DNA from: Lichenicola cladoniae
GTDB lineage: Bacteria; Pseudomonadota; Alphaproteobacteria; Acetobacterales; Acetobacteraceae
Assembly (NCBI RefSeq): GCF_013201075.1
Contig: NZ_CP053708.1
Location: forward strand, 2,299,501 to 2,363,500
Length of the DNA: 64,000 bases
Reading direction: 5' to 3'
Shown here: positions 18,898 to 27,925 of the stretch, in pieces
Position numbering within the stretch: position 1 is the stretch's first letter
How the letters are laid out: every line of letters begins with the position of its first letter
Position numbers and translations under genes: made by a program
Notes under the pieces: model-generated
Told to the model about the DNA's origin: nothing
The model's input: the letters and a program-made list of their open reading frames with translations, nothing else
The model's database searches: none

Positions 18898-19665
18898 ATG
18901 TTACCGATGAAGATGATTGCGGCAGCCGTGGCCGTCACGCTCCTGTGCGCCGCGGGCCGTCCGAACATCGCGGTGATGCCGGTATCGCGGATGGACCAGG
19001 CCTGGTGGCGCGCCCGCTTCCAGGAAAAGCAGGCAGAGCTCAAGCGCGGGCCGGTCGACCTCCTCTGGATCGGTGACTCGATCACCCAGAACTGGGAACG
19101 CACCGGGCCGGAGCCCTGGCGGAATTTCGAGCCGATCTGGCAGCGGTTCTACGGCGATCGCCATGCGGTCAATCTCGGGTTCAAGGGCGACAGCACGTGT
19201 CACCTCTTGTGGCGGCTCGAACATGGCGAGCTGGACGGGATCTCGCCGCGTGGCGTGGTCCTGCTGATCGGAGCCAACAACTTCGGACACGTCCACACCG
19301 ACGCGGAAGAGACGTTCGCCGGCATCCAGGCCGTGCTGGCCGAGATCCACCGGCGCCTGCCGGCAACGCACATCCTGTTGCTGGGAGTGCTACCGTCGAT
19401 CCGTTCGAGCTGGGTGACCGAGAATACGACCCGCCTGAACAATGAGTTGCGCCAGTTCGCAAGCTCAGGTCCGTCCTACCTGACCTATGTCGATGTCGGC
19501 GGCCTGTTCCGCCATGACGGGGTGGTGGATGCAGGCCGGTTCCTCGACCCGCATCTGACGCCACCGGATCCGCCGCTTCATCCGAGCGCGCAGACGCAGC
19601 AGCAGATCGCCGCAACGATCGAGCCGTATGTCGCCCGCATGCTCGGTGACCACCCGCACTCCTGA
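18898..19665 (+). CDS. SGNH/GDSL-family hydrolase, exported
   Basis: This 255-residue SGNH hydrolase resembles the PAF-acetylhydrolase beta/gamma-type GDSL family. An N-terminal signal peptide (MKMIAAAVAVTLLCAAG) is followed by block I WIGDSITQNW (catalytic Ser), block III LLIGANNFGH (oxyanion Asn) and a late DPPLHPSA His that completes the triad. The likely role is esterase or deacylase activity on an envelope carbohydrate or lipid; the substrate cannot be read from the sequence. It begins 49 bases after uppP, so co-transcription is possible. Confidence 0.85.
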   Translation: MLPMKMIAAAVAVTLLCAAGRPNIAVMPVSRMDQAWWRARFQEKQAELKRGPVDLLWIGDSITQNWERTGPEPWRNFEPIWQRFYGDRHAVNLGFKGDSTCHLLWRLEHGELDGISPRGVVLLIGANNFGHVHTDAEETFAGIQAVLAEIHRRLPATHILLLGVLPSIRSSWVTENTTRLNNELRQFASSGPSYLTYVDVGGLFRHDGVVDAGRFLDPHLTPPDPPLHPSAQTQQQIAATIEPYVARMLGDHPHS

Positions 19666-19726
19666 CGTTAACCGACCGGAAAGCGGCGTGCCGCATGCTG
19701 TAGCGATCCTTGGGGATCGGTACGGC

Positions 19727-20485
19727 ATGCGCCCACATATTTTCGTTGCCACGCCGTGCTACGGCGGCGTCGTCGGCCAGGGCTACATGCAGTCCGTCTG
19801 CGCGCTCATGGCGACCGCGCCCGCTGCTGGCCTCGACCTGACCCTGGCCCTGCTCGGGCAGGATGCGCTGATCACCCGCTGCCGAAACACCCTGGTCGGC
19901 CACTTCGTCGCCCAGCCCGGGGCCACGCACATCCTGTTCGTCGATGCCGACATCTCGTTCGAGCCTGAACAGGTATTCAGGCTGCTCAGGGCCGCGAAGC
20001 CGATTGCCGCCGGCATCTACCCGCTGAAGACCTACCACTGGGATCGAGCCTGCCGGGACCGCGCAGCCGCCGGCGAGGAGGCCGAGAGCGCCGGGCTGCA
20101 TTATGTCGGCGAGCCGGAGCCCGCTGGGACGATGATACGTGATGGCGATTTCGTAACCGGAATTTCTGCGGGAACCGGTTTCATGCTGATAGAGCGTACA
20201 ACGATCGCCGCGCTTTCTGCCGCACATCCGGAAACCCGCTATCGCGGCACCCATGCGTATTCCGCGACAATGCCGGCGGCGACCGACAATCACGCCCTGT
20301 TCGACTGCCAGATAAACCCGCAGACCGGCATCTACATGAGCGAGGACTTCACCTTCTGCCATCGATGGCGAAAGCTCGGCGGCGAGATATGGCTCGATAC
20401 CGGGTCCCGCCTCACACATACCGGCCCGTCCGACTTCCACGGCGTGCCGGACCGTCGTTTCGCGACGACGCGACCCCCGGGTTAA
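19727..20485 (+). CDS. Glycosyltransferase-like protein with VDAD motif
   Basis: This is a 252-residue protein. It begins with RPHIFVATPCYGG and carries FVDADISFEPEQ, a DxD-like metal and nucleotide-sugar site of a GT-A fold, so it resembles family 2 or Anp1-like glycosyltransferases. SEDFTFCHRWRKLGGEIWLD near the C-terminus is typical of such proteins. There is no membrane segment. The ATG at 19727 is preferred because homology-like sequence starts there. The stop overlaps the stop of the convergent lysozyme gene, so the phage-like cassette abuts it with no spacer. Confidence 0.78.
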   Translation: MRPHIFVATPCYGGVVGQGYMQSVCALMATAPAAGLDLTLALLGQDALITRCRNTLVGHFVAQPGATHILFVDADISFEPEQVFRLLRAAKPIAAGIYPLKTYHWDRACRDRAAAGEEAESAGLHYVGEPEPAGTMIRDGDFVTGISAGTGFMLIERTTIAALSAAHPETRYRGTHAYSATMPAATDNHALFDCQINPQTGIYMSEDFTFCHRWRKLGGEIWLDTGSRLTHTGPSDFHGVPDRRFATTRPPG

Positions 20486-21096
20486 AAGCTCGACAACCCG
20501 TCGGCACAGCGCTTGGCCGCCTGGATCTGGCGCCGCCCGGTACGAGCCAGCCAGCCTTCGCCATAGATGCTGAAATTATGCAGGCTGCGATACGATGCCG
20601 CCTGTCCTGCCGCCAGGTCCCGGACCAGGCCTGCTGCAGCGTGCCGATGCGCGGCTCGAATTGTATTCGGTCCGCATAGTCCATCCTGGCCGACGTCGAG
20701 TACGCGCTGCAACAGCCGGACGCTGGTGCCCGTCCCCCGATTCCAGCCGAAATCGAACAGCATCAGGTCGATGCCGTGCGGCATGTCGTCGCACGCCATC
20801 GGGTTCCAGTATTGCGCCTTGGCGATCGCGCTGTACATCGCGAACGATAATTTTTTCATCGTATCGACCGTCAGGCTGGACGTCTTCATCCAGGCTGCGA
20901 GGGCGGGCGCGCCGACCCCCATGTTCGACCCGACCAGGACACCGGACCCGACCGCGCCGCCGGTCCAGTTTCCGGTATCGCGCGGATCGTCGACATAACC
21001 GCCCTCCTCTACACGGGTGAACGCGCTGCAGCCTACGAAATCCGCATCCAGTGCCTGGCCGACGCTATTCAAGCTGGTCTTCAAACCGGTCGCCAT
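20482..21096 (-). CDS. Phage lysozyme, GH108 family
   Basis: This endolysin of about 204 residues belongs to glycoside hydrolase family 108 (N-acetylmuramidase). The catalytic glutamate is in the signature VEEGGYVDDPRDTGNWTGG near the N-terminus. LMLFDFGWNRGTG and LLQRVLDVGQDGLCGPNT match the C-terminal peptidoglycan-binding part. There is no signal peptide, so release would need a holin, which I do not see. The ATG at 21096 (or 21105) overlaps the tail-adhesin stop. It is the last gene of the phage-like transcript and converges on the glycosyltransferase gene. Confidence 0.87.
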   Translation of the reverse strand: MATGLKTSLNSVGQALDADFVGCSAFTRVEEGGYVDDPRDTGNWTGGAVGSGVLVGSNMGVGAPALAAWMKTSSLTVDTMKKLSFAMYSAIAKAQYWNPMACDDMPHGIDLMLFDFGWNRGTGTSVRLLQRVLDVGQDGLCGPNTIRAAHRHAAAGLVRDLAAGQAASYRSLHNFSIYGEGWLARTGRRQIQAAKRCADGLSSF

Positions 21097-21097
21097 G

Positions 21098-22381
21098 TCA
21101 GCCATTCCATTCAATAATCATGAAGCCGTCTGCGCCCACGCCACCGCTTCCGGTGGTGCCTCCGGACCCGCCGCCGCCTGGCCAGTTGCCGGCATTGCCG
21201 GCGCCATCACCGGTGTTAGGCACGGCGCCCTGGACGCCGAAGCTCGCTCCGCCGGCACCACCGATGGCGACGTTGCCGATCTGATAGCCGCCCTGCCCGG
21301 CCCCCACGCCGATCGATGCGACGGAGTTGATGTTGTTGCTGATCGGAACACCCGCGGTGCCGCCGGTGCCGGCCTGCCCGCTCCGGCCTGCCTGGCCATT
21401 GCCGCCGCCGCCGATAATCATCCGGTCGCTGAAGCTGGTGGAGGTCGCTCCAGAGGTGCCTCCGGCAATCTGGATCGCGTAGGTCGAGCCGGCCGCAACA
21501 TCGATCAGCACCTCGATATAGTTGCCGCCGCCGCCGCCGCCGCCAGGTGAGCCCGCGCCGGCATCGCCACCGGTTCCGCCGGCGGCCCACGCTCGCACCA
21601 GCACGATCGAAATGCCCGCTGGACAGGTCCAGCTGTAGGCGCCGGGCGTACCCCATGCGGTGCGGTTGCGGCGGGTCGCCGCGCCGACGAACGCGGTCGT
21701 GGCGAGGGTGACGCTCGCATCACCGGGCGGTGCGGTCGGCGCGGTAGGATTGGCGAGGAAGGCCGGCGATACGATCGGTGCCGCCTGCGGGAGCTTGACC
21801 GGCACGAACGGTGCGCCGGCCGCGAGTGCGATCATGCCCGCCGTGACCGTGGTGGCGGATGCAGGTATCGAGACATGCCAGAGCGGACTGGAACCGGCCG
21901 GGATCGATGCCGGCGAGGTGGCGATCATCGCCACCCGCTGCTGCACGACGGTGCCCTGCGCCTGTCCGTTTCCCTGCACCCCGATCAGGGTCCGGGTCGG
22001 ATCGGCTGCGTCCACGTAGACGATCGCGGCACTTCCCGCCTGGGTCTCGACGACGCTGGCGGAAATGACGAAATCGCCGGTGCCGGGAAGCGAGACGATC
22101 ACCGGGGCGGTGTTGACGCCGATCTTTAGCAGCGGATCGCCGTCCGGTGGCAGCGCGCCGTATGCGCCTGCATCGATGACGGTCGGGAAGCTCAGGCTTC
22201 CCGGACCGATCGATACGGCCAGTCCACCGACCGGCGTACAGCCGAAACCGTCTGCGTAGGCGGCCCCGTCACCGATCGTCATTTTTGCCAGAAATCCAAG
22301 CGCCACCATGGTGTTCCGCGATTGCAGCAACTGATCCGTATCGAGCGGCACAGCGCCGACATAGATGATTTGACGGTCCAA
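21098..22381 (-). CDS. Phage tail fibre/adhesin with polyglycine-rich tip
   Basis: This 427-residue tail protein has an N-terminal half typical of tail fibres: DTDQLLQSRNTMVALGFL, then beta-rich repeats and TAPPGDASVTLATTAFV at about 218-232. From about residue 245 onward it is dominated by glycine runs (SPGGGGGGGNY, GGGGNGQAG, PGGGGSGG) and ends DGFMIIEWNG. Such glycine-rich tips resemble the polyglycine II sandwich adhesins of some myoviruses, so it probably binds the host surface; that comparison is inference. It sits between the baseplate genes and the lysozyme, the usual fibre position. Confidence 0.82.
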   Translation of the reverse strand: MDRQIIYVGAVPLDTDQLLQSRNTMVALGFLAKMTIGDGAAYADGFGCTPVGGLAVSIGPGSLSFPTVIDAGAYGALPPDGDPLLKIGVNTAPVIVSLPGTGDFVISASVVETQAGSAAIVYVDAADPTRTLIGVQGNGQAQGTVVQQRVAMIATSPASIPAGSSPLWHVSIPASATTVTAGMIALAAGAPFVPVKLPQAAPIVSPAFLANPTAPTAPPGDASVTLATTAFVGAATRRNRTAWGTPGAYSWTCPAGISIVLVRAWAAGGTGGDAGAGSPGGGGGGGNYIEVLIDVAAGSTYAIQIAGGTSGATSTSFSDRMIIGGGGNGQAGRSGQAGTGGTAGVPISNNINSVASIGVGAGQGGYQIGNVAIGGAGGASFGVQGAVPNTGDGAGNAGNWPGGGGSGGTTGSGGVGADGFMIIEWNG

Positions 22382-22466
22382 CAGCCCGTACTCCGGTTGC
22401 AGGACATCGACCGCTTGCGCAGCATGTCTCTGATTTGATGGGTCTGGTCGTTCTCGTCTTCGGGAC

Positions 22467-23741
22467 TCAGCCGATAATGGCGGTCCAGGCGATACTTCCG
22501 GCCGGCGCCACGCGCCCGATCGCCTCGTATAGGCCGAGCGTATCGACCGGCAGCGAGCCCTCGGGCCCTCCGGCCGCCACCGGATCGTCGGCCTCGCGGA
22601 TACCCACCTGGAACGAACTCGGGATATAGCTGCTCGCGACCAGACCGGCCTCGATCTGCCAGCACTGCGTCAGCATTGCCTGGTTCGTAGCACCGGATGC
22701 AGTTCCTGCCAGCATGATCGCAATCCGCCGGCCGGCCTCACCCGGGCCCGCAAGCGTGGCTGCGATCCGCTGCCACTGCCCGATCATTGCCAGGTCGACC
22801 ATCTGCGTCACGGCATTCGCGGGATCGGCCACGTCGGTGATCCGAAGTACGAGCGTGGTCAGGCCGTGGTCTGGCGGAAGCATGACCCATGCCGACCCGG
22901 TCACCGGCCCGGCATCCGCCGACGCCGACATCGACGGTCCCGACAAAACTCCCGCGCCGAGAACGGCGATGCTCAACTGCGGCTGGCCGCTCAGCAGCGC
23001 GCCGCGGCCACGGTCATCGACCACCCATCGCATTGCGGCTTCCGACACTGCCGGCAGGCAGTTGCTCCAGCCGGTACTGTCCTTGATCAGGTTGAATCCG
23101 CGCGCCTCCAGCAGGGGCCCCTGCGATATGCCAGCACTGTAGAGTTGCCGCAGGACCTGCCGCTGCGCGATCTGCATCGTCCCCGATGCGTCGATGAAAC
23201 TCGCCTGGGAGGCGCGCGTGCTCCAGCCGGCACCGGACACGACCGTCAACAGATACTGGAATGGCATCCGGTTCGATGCGATCGTGATCGTCGGCGAACC
23301 GTAGCCGCCCGTGTCCGCTGCACGACCCGGTTCGAAGATCATCGGCGCACGGCCCAGAAACGTGAACAGCGCATTCGAGAGTGCCGAACGCGTCGCGCGC
23401 GGGATCAGCAGGCTTGCCTGGATACGGCTGCGGAACGCATCGTCCGTCTCGCCGGCACGCCGTCTCAGCAGCAAGCCAAAGAAATCGACGCAGATCATGT
23501 CGAGCAGGCCGGCGGTCGCCGTTGCGATCCGTGTCTGCTGGAGCACATACTCCATCAATCCATGGCAGTAGGACCATGCCCGGCCCCAGCCTGCCAGCAG
23601 CCCGTCCATGACCGGCGTGGCGCTGGATGTCGCATCCGGCGAGGTCATCGGAAACCAGGCGGCCGGCAGCACGGTGCGCACCCGCCGCACCATGTCGGCC
23701 GTCGAGCCGATGCCGGCCGCATCGTCACCTTGCGTGCTCAT
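22467..23741 (-). CDS. Phage tail protein, P2 gpI-like position
   Basis: This is a 424-residue protein. The N-terminal 120 residues (LPAAWFPMTSP, a helical stretch, LLRRRAGETDDAFRSRIQASLL) resemble the tail protein that follows baseplate J in P2/Mu-like phages (gpI). The C-terminal half is beta-rich and may carry a carbohydrate-binding module (SGPSMSASADAGPVTGSAWV), making it longer than usual gpI. It overlaps the baseplate J gene by 4 bases. An 85-base gap separates it from the adhesin gene. Confidence 0.75.
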   Translation of the reverse strand: MSTQGDDAAGIGSTADMVRRVRTVLPAAWFPMTSPDATSSATPVMDGLLAGWGRAWSYCHGLMEYVLQQTRIATATAGLLDMICVDFFGLLLRRRAGETDDAFRSRIQASLLIPRATRSALSNALFTFLGRAPMIFEPGRAADTGGYGSPTITIASNRMPFQYLLTVVSGAGWSTRASQASFIDASGTMQIAQRQVLRQLYSAGISQGPLLEARGFNLIKDSTGWSNCLPAVSEAAMRWVVDDRGRGALLSGQPQLSIAVLGAGVLSGPSMSASADAGPVTGSAWVMLPPDHGLTTLVLRITDVADPANAVTQMVDLAMIGQWQRIAATLAGPGEAGRRIAIMLAGTASGATNQAMLTQCWQIEAGLVASSYIPSSFQVGIREADDPVAAGGPEGSLPVDTLGLYEAIGRVAPAGSIAWTAIIG

Positions 23742-24844
23742 AACGGCGTCGTCACGATGGCAATCGCACCCGCCCGGACGACGCTGCCTGCCTGGCCGCC
23801 GATATCCGCGGCCGCGCCATTGAGCGAGATGTCCTGCACGTTCGACACACTCGCGTCGGCATCGTAGCAGAGCCCGGCAAGCCTGGAGAAACGCAGCGTC
23901 TGGCCGACACCCAGCGCGTTGATGTAGTCGACCAGAGCCGTATTCACCTCGGCGGTCACCAGATCCACATCGACGGACGCGTCCAGCGCGAGCACAACAT
24001 TCAGCGCTGCAGTCAGCACGATCGGCGCCGCGACCGAGATGGATGTACCGACCGGTCGTGCTGCGTCGAGCGCCGCCGCGACCAGCGCAAGCAGCGACGC
24101 GGGCGGATTACCGCTGCCGTCATCGACGATCACGTGGATATTCCCGGGCATCGGGATCCCTGCAGCGGTCTCGTTTTCCTGGATGGTGTAGGTCAGTTGT
24201 TGCTGGACCGAGGCGATCGCGTAGCCGAGTGCCTGCTTCGTCGCCTGCGACCGCGTGTTGATATAGGTGGTGAACCGCAGTCGCAGCGCGGCATCGGTTT
24301 CCGCCGACTTGCCGCCGCTGAATGCGTTGAGGTTGGTCACGGTGTCGATCCCGGAAATCGCCGTTCCAAGCACGTTCACCGCGCCGCTCTGGATGTTTCC
24401 CGCCAGGCCCGCCGTAGCGGCCTGCACCTGCACGATCACGCTGGCGACGCCGACCGCCCGGAAATAAGGCCCATTCACCACCCCGAAGCTTTGTGATGCG
24501 TCGCTGGTCCGGACAGTAGCGCCATCGGGAATCGTCGCGCCCTGGGATGCGGGGTTGAACGACGACAACGTCACCTCGCCGGACGCCTGGGTCGCCGGCA
24601 GGCGTGCCATGCCGAAATCCTGCACCCAGCTGTCGGCGTCTGCACCGATGCTGGTGGACAGGCGCGTCATGCTGAGAACCTGGAGCAGCAGATACTGCAG
24701 CCAAAGCGCCACCGAGGCGGATGCCTCCAGCATCGCGCGCAACACCGAGCCGACCGTCAGGTCGATCAGGCTCGCGCACGATCCCTGGACGGTCGCCGCC
24801 ATGGTGTTCACGAGCGTCGAGAAGTTCTGGAGAGACAACTGCAT
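23738..24844 (-). CDS. Baseplate J/gp47 family protein
   Basis: This 368-residue baseplate wedge protein of the gpJ/gp47 family contains LTVGSVLRAMLEASAS, NAFSGGKSAETDAALRLRF and GNIHVIVDDGSGNPPASLL, which are family hallmarks. In contractile phages it forms part of the baseplate periphery with gp25/W. The stop overlaps the next tail gene by 4 bases. The W-like gene ends one base before its ATG. Confidence 0.9.
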   Translation of the reverse strand: MQLSLQNFSTLVNTMAATVQGSCASLIDLTVGSVLRAMLEASASVALWLQYLLLQVLSMTRLSTSIGADADSWVQDFGMARLPATQASGEVTLSSFNPASQGATIPDGATVRTSDASQSFGVVNGPYFRAVGVASVIVQVQAATAGLAGNIQSGAVNVLGTAISGIDTVTNLNAFSGGKSAETDAALRLRFTTYINTRSQATKQALGYAIASVQQQLTYTIQENETAAGIPMPGNIHVIVDDGSGNPPASLLALVAAALDAARPVGTSISVAAPIVLTAALNVVLALDASVDVDLVTAEVNTALVDYINALGVGQTLRFSRLAGLCYDADASVSNVQDISLNGAAADIGGQAGSVVRAGAIAIVTTPL

Positions 24845-25213
24845 CTAGCCACCGATCGGTAAGGTGAGGACCTGGCTGTTGCCGGAACCGGCATCCGTGT
24901 AGGTGATGGTCGCGCTGATCGCGCCGATCCGGTTGCCCGCCAGAACGACGGACGGTTCCGGCGCCGCTGCCACCGAGACCTCGTATGCCATCTGCGCGCG
25001 AACGATCGCGGCGATCCGCTGTCGCGACGCGACGCCGCCGACCAGCGCCGGAAGACCGGCCCCGTAGGGCAGTTGCCAGATATAGGTTCCGGGACTGGTC
25101 AGAAGCCGATGCAGCACGCGCTGCCGTGTTTCGTCATCGCCGCCGACCACGGCGAGATCACCGGACGGGCCCAGCTGAAGATCGCCGCCGACGATGTGGG
25201 CGAGGTCAGCCAT
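24845..25213 (-). CDS. Baseplate wedge protein, gp25/W-like
   Basis: This is a 122-residue protein. DLQLGPSGDLAVVGGDDE followed by RLLTSPGTYIWQLPYGAGL and a later beta strand pair matches the short gp25/gpW-type wedge or lysozyme-like baseplate proteins. The ATG at 25213 overlaps the end of the gpV gene. It is encoded between gpV and gpJ, as expected for this family. Confidence 0.75.
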   Translation of the reverse strand: MADLAHIVGGDLQLGPSGDLAVVGGDDETRQRVLHRLLTSPGTYIWQLPYGAGLPALVGGVASRQRIAAIVRAQMAYEVSVAAAPEPSVVLAGNRIGAISATITYTDAGSGNSQVLTLPIGG

Positions 25214-25742
25214 GCGCCTGCACCGGCGCGCCCGACAGGCCCTGGCCGGTCTGTACGCCGCCATGCTTATGGGTTCCGAGACTGATGCCGGCGGAAACCA
25301 CATCGCCGCTGGCCTCGATTCTGCCGTCGATGATCAGCTTTCCGCGTATATATATCCCGGTGTCCGTCATGTGCAGATAGGTCCCGCCATCCAGAAAGAT
25401 GCCGATCTCGCCTGGCTGCACCGGCCGTCCAGTTGCGGGAGCGACCGGCGGCGTGAGCGATACGTCGAACAGCCTGGCAACGACGATCGGATGCTCGGCA
25501 TCGCCTTCGACCGGCACCACCAGAACCTGCGTGCCGATCTCCGCCGGGCAGGCGATCCGCAAGCCGGAGGCGGCAATCGCGGCGTCCGGTATCCAGCCGC
25601 TCTCGATTCCTTCCGGCTGGATCGTCACCTTCACCGAATGCGAGACCGCATCCACGCTGGTGACGAGCGCATGGCGAGGCTGGCCGAGGGCCGCCACCTG
25701 CTTTGCGGCATGGAGCTTGATCGTCTCGAGCCAGTCAGCCAC
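25206..25742 (-). CDS. Baseplate spike protein (gpV-like)
   Basis: This 178-residue baseplate assembly protein V has an OB-fold-like N-terminal part (HALVTSVDAVSHSVKVTIQP), then a beta-helical stem, and ends with THKHGG where histidines 158 and 160 form the HxH motif. In P2 and phi92 spikes this motif coordinates an iron ion at the membrane-piercing tip. It overlaps genes on both sides by a few bases. Confidence 0.85.
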   Translation of the reverse strand: MADWLETIKLHAAKQVAALGQPRHALVTSVDAVSHSVKVTIQPEGIESGWIPDAAIAASGLRIACPAEIGTQVLVVPVEGDAEHPIVVARLFDVSLTPPVAPATGRPVQPGEIGIFLDGGTYLHMTDTGIYIRGKLIIDGRIEASGDVVSAGISLGTHKHGGVQTGQGLSGAPVQAHG

Positions 25743-26829
25743 TTGCCGCTCCTTCGCCTGAGTCGATCCGAGCCGTGATGTGCTGAATGAAGCCGCCGTC
25801 GAGCGACATTTCGCGCTCGATCCGGTCGATCGTGTAGATCCGGTCCCAGCTGGTTCCGGTTCCGGACAGCCTGAGCCGATGTCGCGCAGTCAGATCGAGC
25901 TCGCCCGCCATGCTGCCGCTGATGACCCGCTCATGCGCACGCAGCCGGGAGAAGATGTTCTGTGCGAGCAACTCGGCATCGTCTTGAAGCAGGTTCGGCT
26001 TGATCACCTGGAACTCGCGTATGTCGCCGGTCACGGTCTGTGGATACCGTGCCGTCACCTGCTGCCGCTGCCGGCTGTTCCAGCTCGAGACCTTCACCTG
26101 CACCGATCCGGTCAGCCCGAAACTCCTGTCCATGGTCAGATGCGAGATCGACAATGTCGGAGATGCACTCTGGATGCCCGGCGGCGCATAGTGAACCTCG
26201 AACAGGTCGCTCATGTCCGAGACCGGTTTCTTGAAATGCAGCGTGGTGCCGTCGACCCAGAGCTCGTAGCCCTCGAGATCGGCCAGTTCCGCCAGCAGGT
26301 CCCAGCCGTTCGCATGCCGCGAGAAGCCCGCCAGCGCCGACTTGGTATGCTGGATCTGGTAGTACTGGCCGACGAGTTTCGATGTGGGATCCAGATCGGC
26401 GGTCAGCTGGCAACGCGCCGCGAGCGTGGCCGCGATCTCGGAGGCGGTCTTGTTCAGGTAGCCATCCTGGAGTGCCAGGTCGATCAGTCGCGCCGCATGA
26501 TCCCGGCCATCGAACGATACGGTGCCCGAGGCCTGGTCCAGGCTGATGCGATCCGCGACCCCCGTCACCATGCGCACCCAATCGAGGTCCTCCTCGTCGG
26601 CACCCGACGGCAGCATCCCGAACTCTACGGCGACGTCGAGCTGGTCTGCATCGACCCAGCCGAGCCCGAGGATCCGGGTGATCTCGGTGGCACTGGCATG
26701 GATGCGGAAGCTCGCCGCCCGGGAGCTACGCGGCAGGCCGATTTCCGCCGAGCGGCATCCGTTGACGACCGCTCCATCCACGATGAGCCGCATGCGCGGG
26801 CGCCTGACCTGGCTGCCGGTGCCACTCAC
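25735..26829 (-). CDS. Phage late control D/tail hub protein (gpD-like)
   Basis: This 364-residue protein contains TASEIAATLAARCQLTADL, NGWDLLAELADLEGYELWV and SWNSRQRQQVTARYP, matching the tail hub / late control D family that links the tail tube to the spike. It overlaps the LysM-type tail protein upstream by 4 bases and the spike gene downstream by 8 bases. Confidence 0.8.
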   Translation of the reverse strand: MSGTGSQVRRPRMRLIVDGAVVNGCRSAEIGLPRSSRAASFRIHASATEITRILGLGWVDADQLDVAVEFGMLPSGADEEDLDWVRMVTGVADRISLDQASGTVSFDGRDHAARLIDLALQDGYLNKTASEIAATLAARCQLTADLDPTSKLVGQYYQIQHTKSALAGFSRHANGWDLLAELADLEGYELWVDGTTLHFKKPVSDMSDLFEVHYAPPGIQSASPTLSISHLTMDRSFGLTGSVQVKVSSWNSRQRQQVTARYPQTVTGDIREFQVIKPNLLQDDAELLAQNIFSRLRAHERVISGSMAGELDLTARHRLRLSGTGTSWDRIYTIDRIEREMSLDGGFIQHITARIDSGEGAASG

Positions 26830-27014
26830 GCGCCTGGCAGCCCGTTGCCGGCACTCGCATCAAAGTCCGGAATATGCAGGCTGGTCAGTCCGAATATCAT
26901 CGGGTCCGACACTCCGTTCAGCGCGGCGATCCGGTACCACTGGGTGGCGTCGCCGAGCTCGCGCGACGCTACCGAGAACAGGTCGGTGCCGGCGACCAGG
27001 ATTGTCCGCATCAT
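26826..27014 (-). CDS. Small tail protein with LysM-like fold (gpX-like)
   Basis: This 62-residue protein matches the gpX/LysM-like tail proteins in size and pattern: an N-terminal GTDLFSVASRELGDATQWYRIA block, GVSDPMIFGLTSLHIPD, then a short Gly-rich tail. Start is one of two adjacent ATGs at 27014 and 27011. It lies five bases after the DNA-circulation-like gene and overlaps the gpD-like gene. Confidence 0.8.
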   Translation of the reverse strand: MMRTILVAGTDLFSVASRELGDATQWYRIAALNGVSDPMIFGLTSLHIPDFDASAGNGLPGA

Positions 27015-27019
27015 CGACC

Positions 27020-27925
27020 TCACGCATGGACAAGGGGTTCCGAGACCCGGGTTCCGGCCGTGGCCGCGTTGGCCGTGGCCAGGTTGGCGTTGATCCGGTT
27101 GAGATGCCCGCCGCCGCGAACCGCTGCCGCCAGCATGGCGGCCTCGCCGGTCGCCACCGCCAGGGCGGATGCGGATGCAAAGGACAGGGGCACATCCGGA
27201 GACGCGGCCACACCGATCGCACTGCCGGAAATCACCGCCTGAAGCGCCAGGCCCGGGATGCCGAGGTTGGCCTGTATGGGTCCATATGCGTTGGCTGGGC
27301 CCGTTGAAGCGGCATCCACGGCCTGCGCCGTCGCCTCCAGGCCGGCGGCCACCGTTCCCAGTGTGCCGGCAAGCGCCGCGAGCCGCGCATCTCCCGACCG
27401 GCCGCCGAGCGTTGCGAACGACGATGCCGACGCGATACCCGTCTGCAACACATCGAGGCCGATGCTGAAGTCGCCCTGTAGTGCGAACGCCAGGTCGTTC
27501 GCGCCGGTGCCGTTGCCTGCAGGGTCCGGAACGATCTCGCACCTGATCCGGTAGGAAATGACCGCGCCGCGATTCTCGTAGTCATACTGGTAGTGAACGA
27601 TGACGACGTTGAACGTGTAGTCGCCGAAGCTCACGATCCGCTGGCTGCCCTGCTGGCGCATGAAGTCCAGCGCCCGTGCCCGTCGTGCGGCATCGGGCCC
27701 GGTGAACAGGCCGCGCCAAGCGATGACGCCCTGGTCGCTGCCCATCGCATCGATGATCCTGCCGCCGCCCGGCAGCCTGTGGATCGTGACGGCCTGGGCA
27801 CCGCCGATGCTGATCCTGGCAGGTACTTCGTGACCCTGCAGAAGCAGATCGCCGATGATCAGCGGTGCCGGGCTGCCGACCAGCAGTTCCACCCCGCCAC
27901 CGAGTGAGCCGAGGATGCCGCTCAT
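27020..27925 (-). CDS. Phage tail/DNA circulation-like protein
   Basis: This 301-residue protein has blocks such as LLLQGHEVPARISIGGAQ, RGLFTGPDAARRARALDFM and YQYDYENRGAVISYRI that resemble Mu-like tail/DNA circulation (gp43-type) proteins found just before the LysM tail gene. The C-terminal half is Ala-rich with helical character. Its start overlaps the tape-measure-position gene by 4 bases. The exact structural role is inferred from position. Confidence 0.65.
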   Translation of the reverse strand: MSGILGSLGGGVELLVGSPAPLIIGDLLLQGHEVPARISIGGAQAVTIHRLPGGGRIIDAMGSDQGVIAWRGLFTGPDAARRARALDFMRQQGSQRIVSFGDYTFNVVIVHYQYDYENRGAVISYRIRCEIVPDPAGNGTGANDLAFALQGDFSIGLDVLQTGIASASSFATLGGRSGDARLAALAGTLGTVAAGLEATAQAVDAASTGPANAYGPIQANLGIPGLALQAVISGSAIGVAASPDVPLSFASASALAVATGEAAMLAAAVRGGGHLNRINANLATANAATAGTRVSEPLVHA

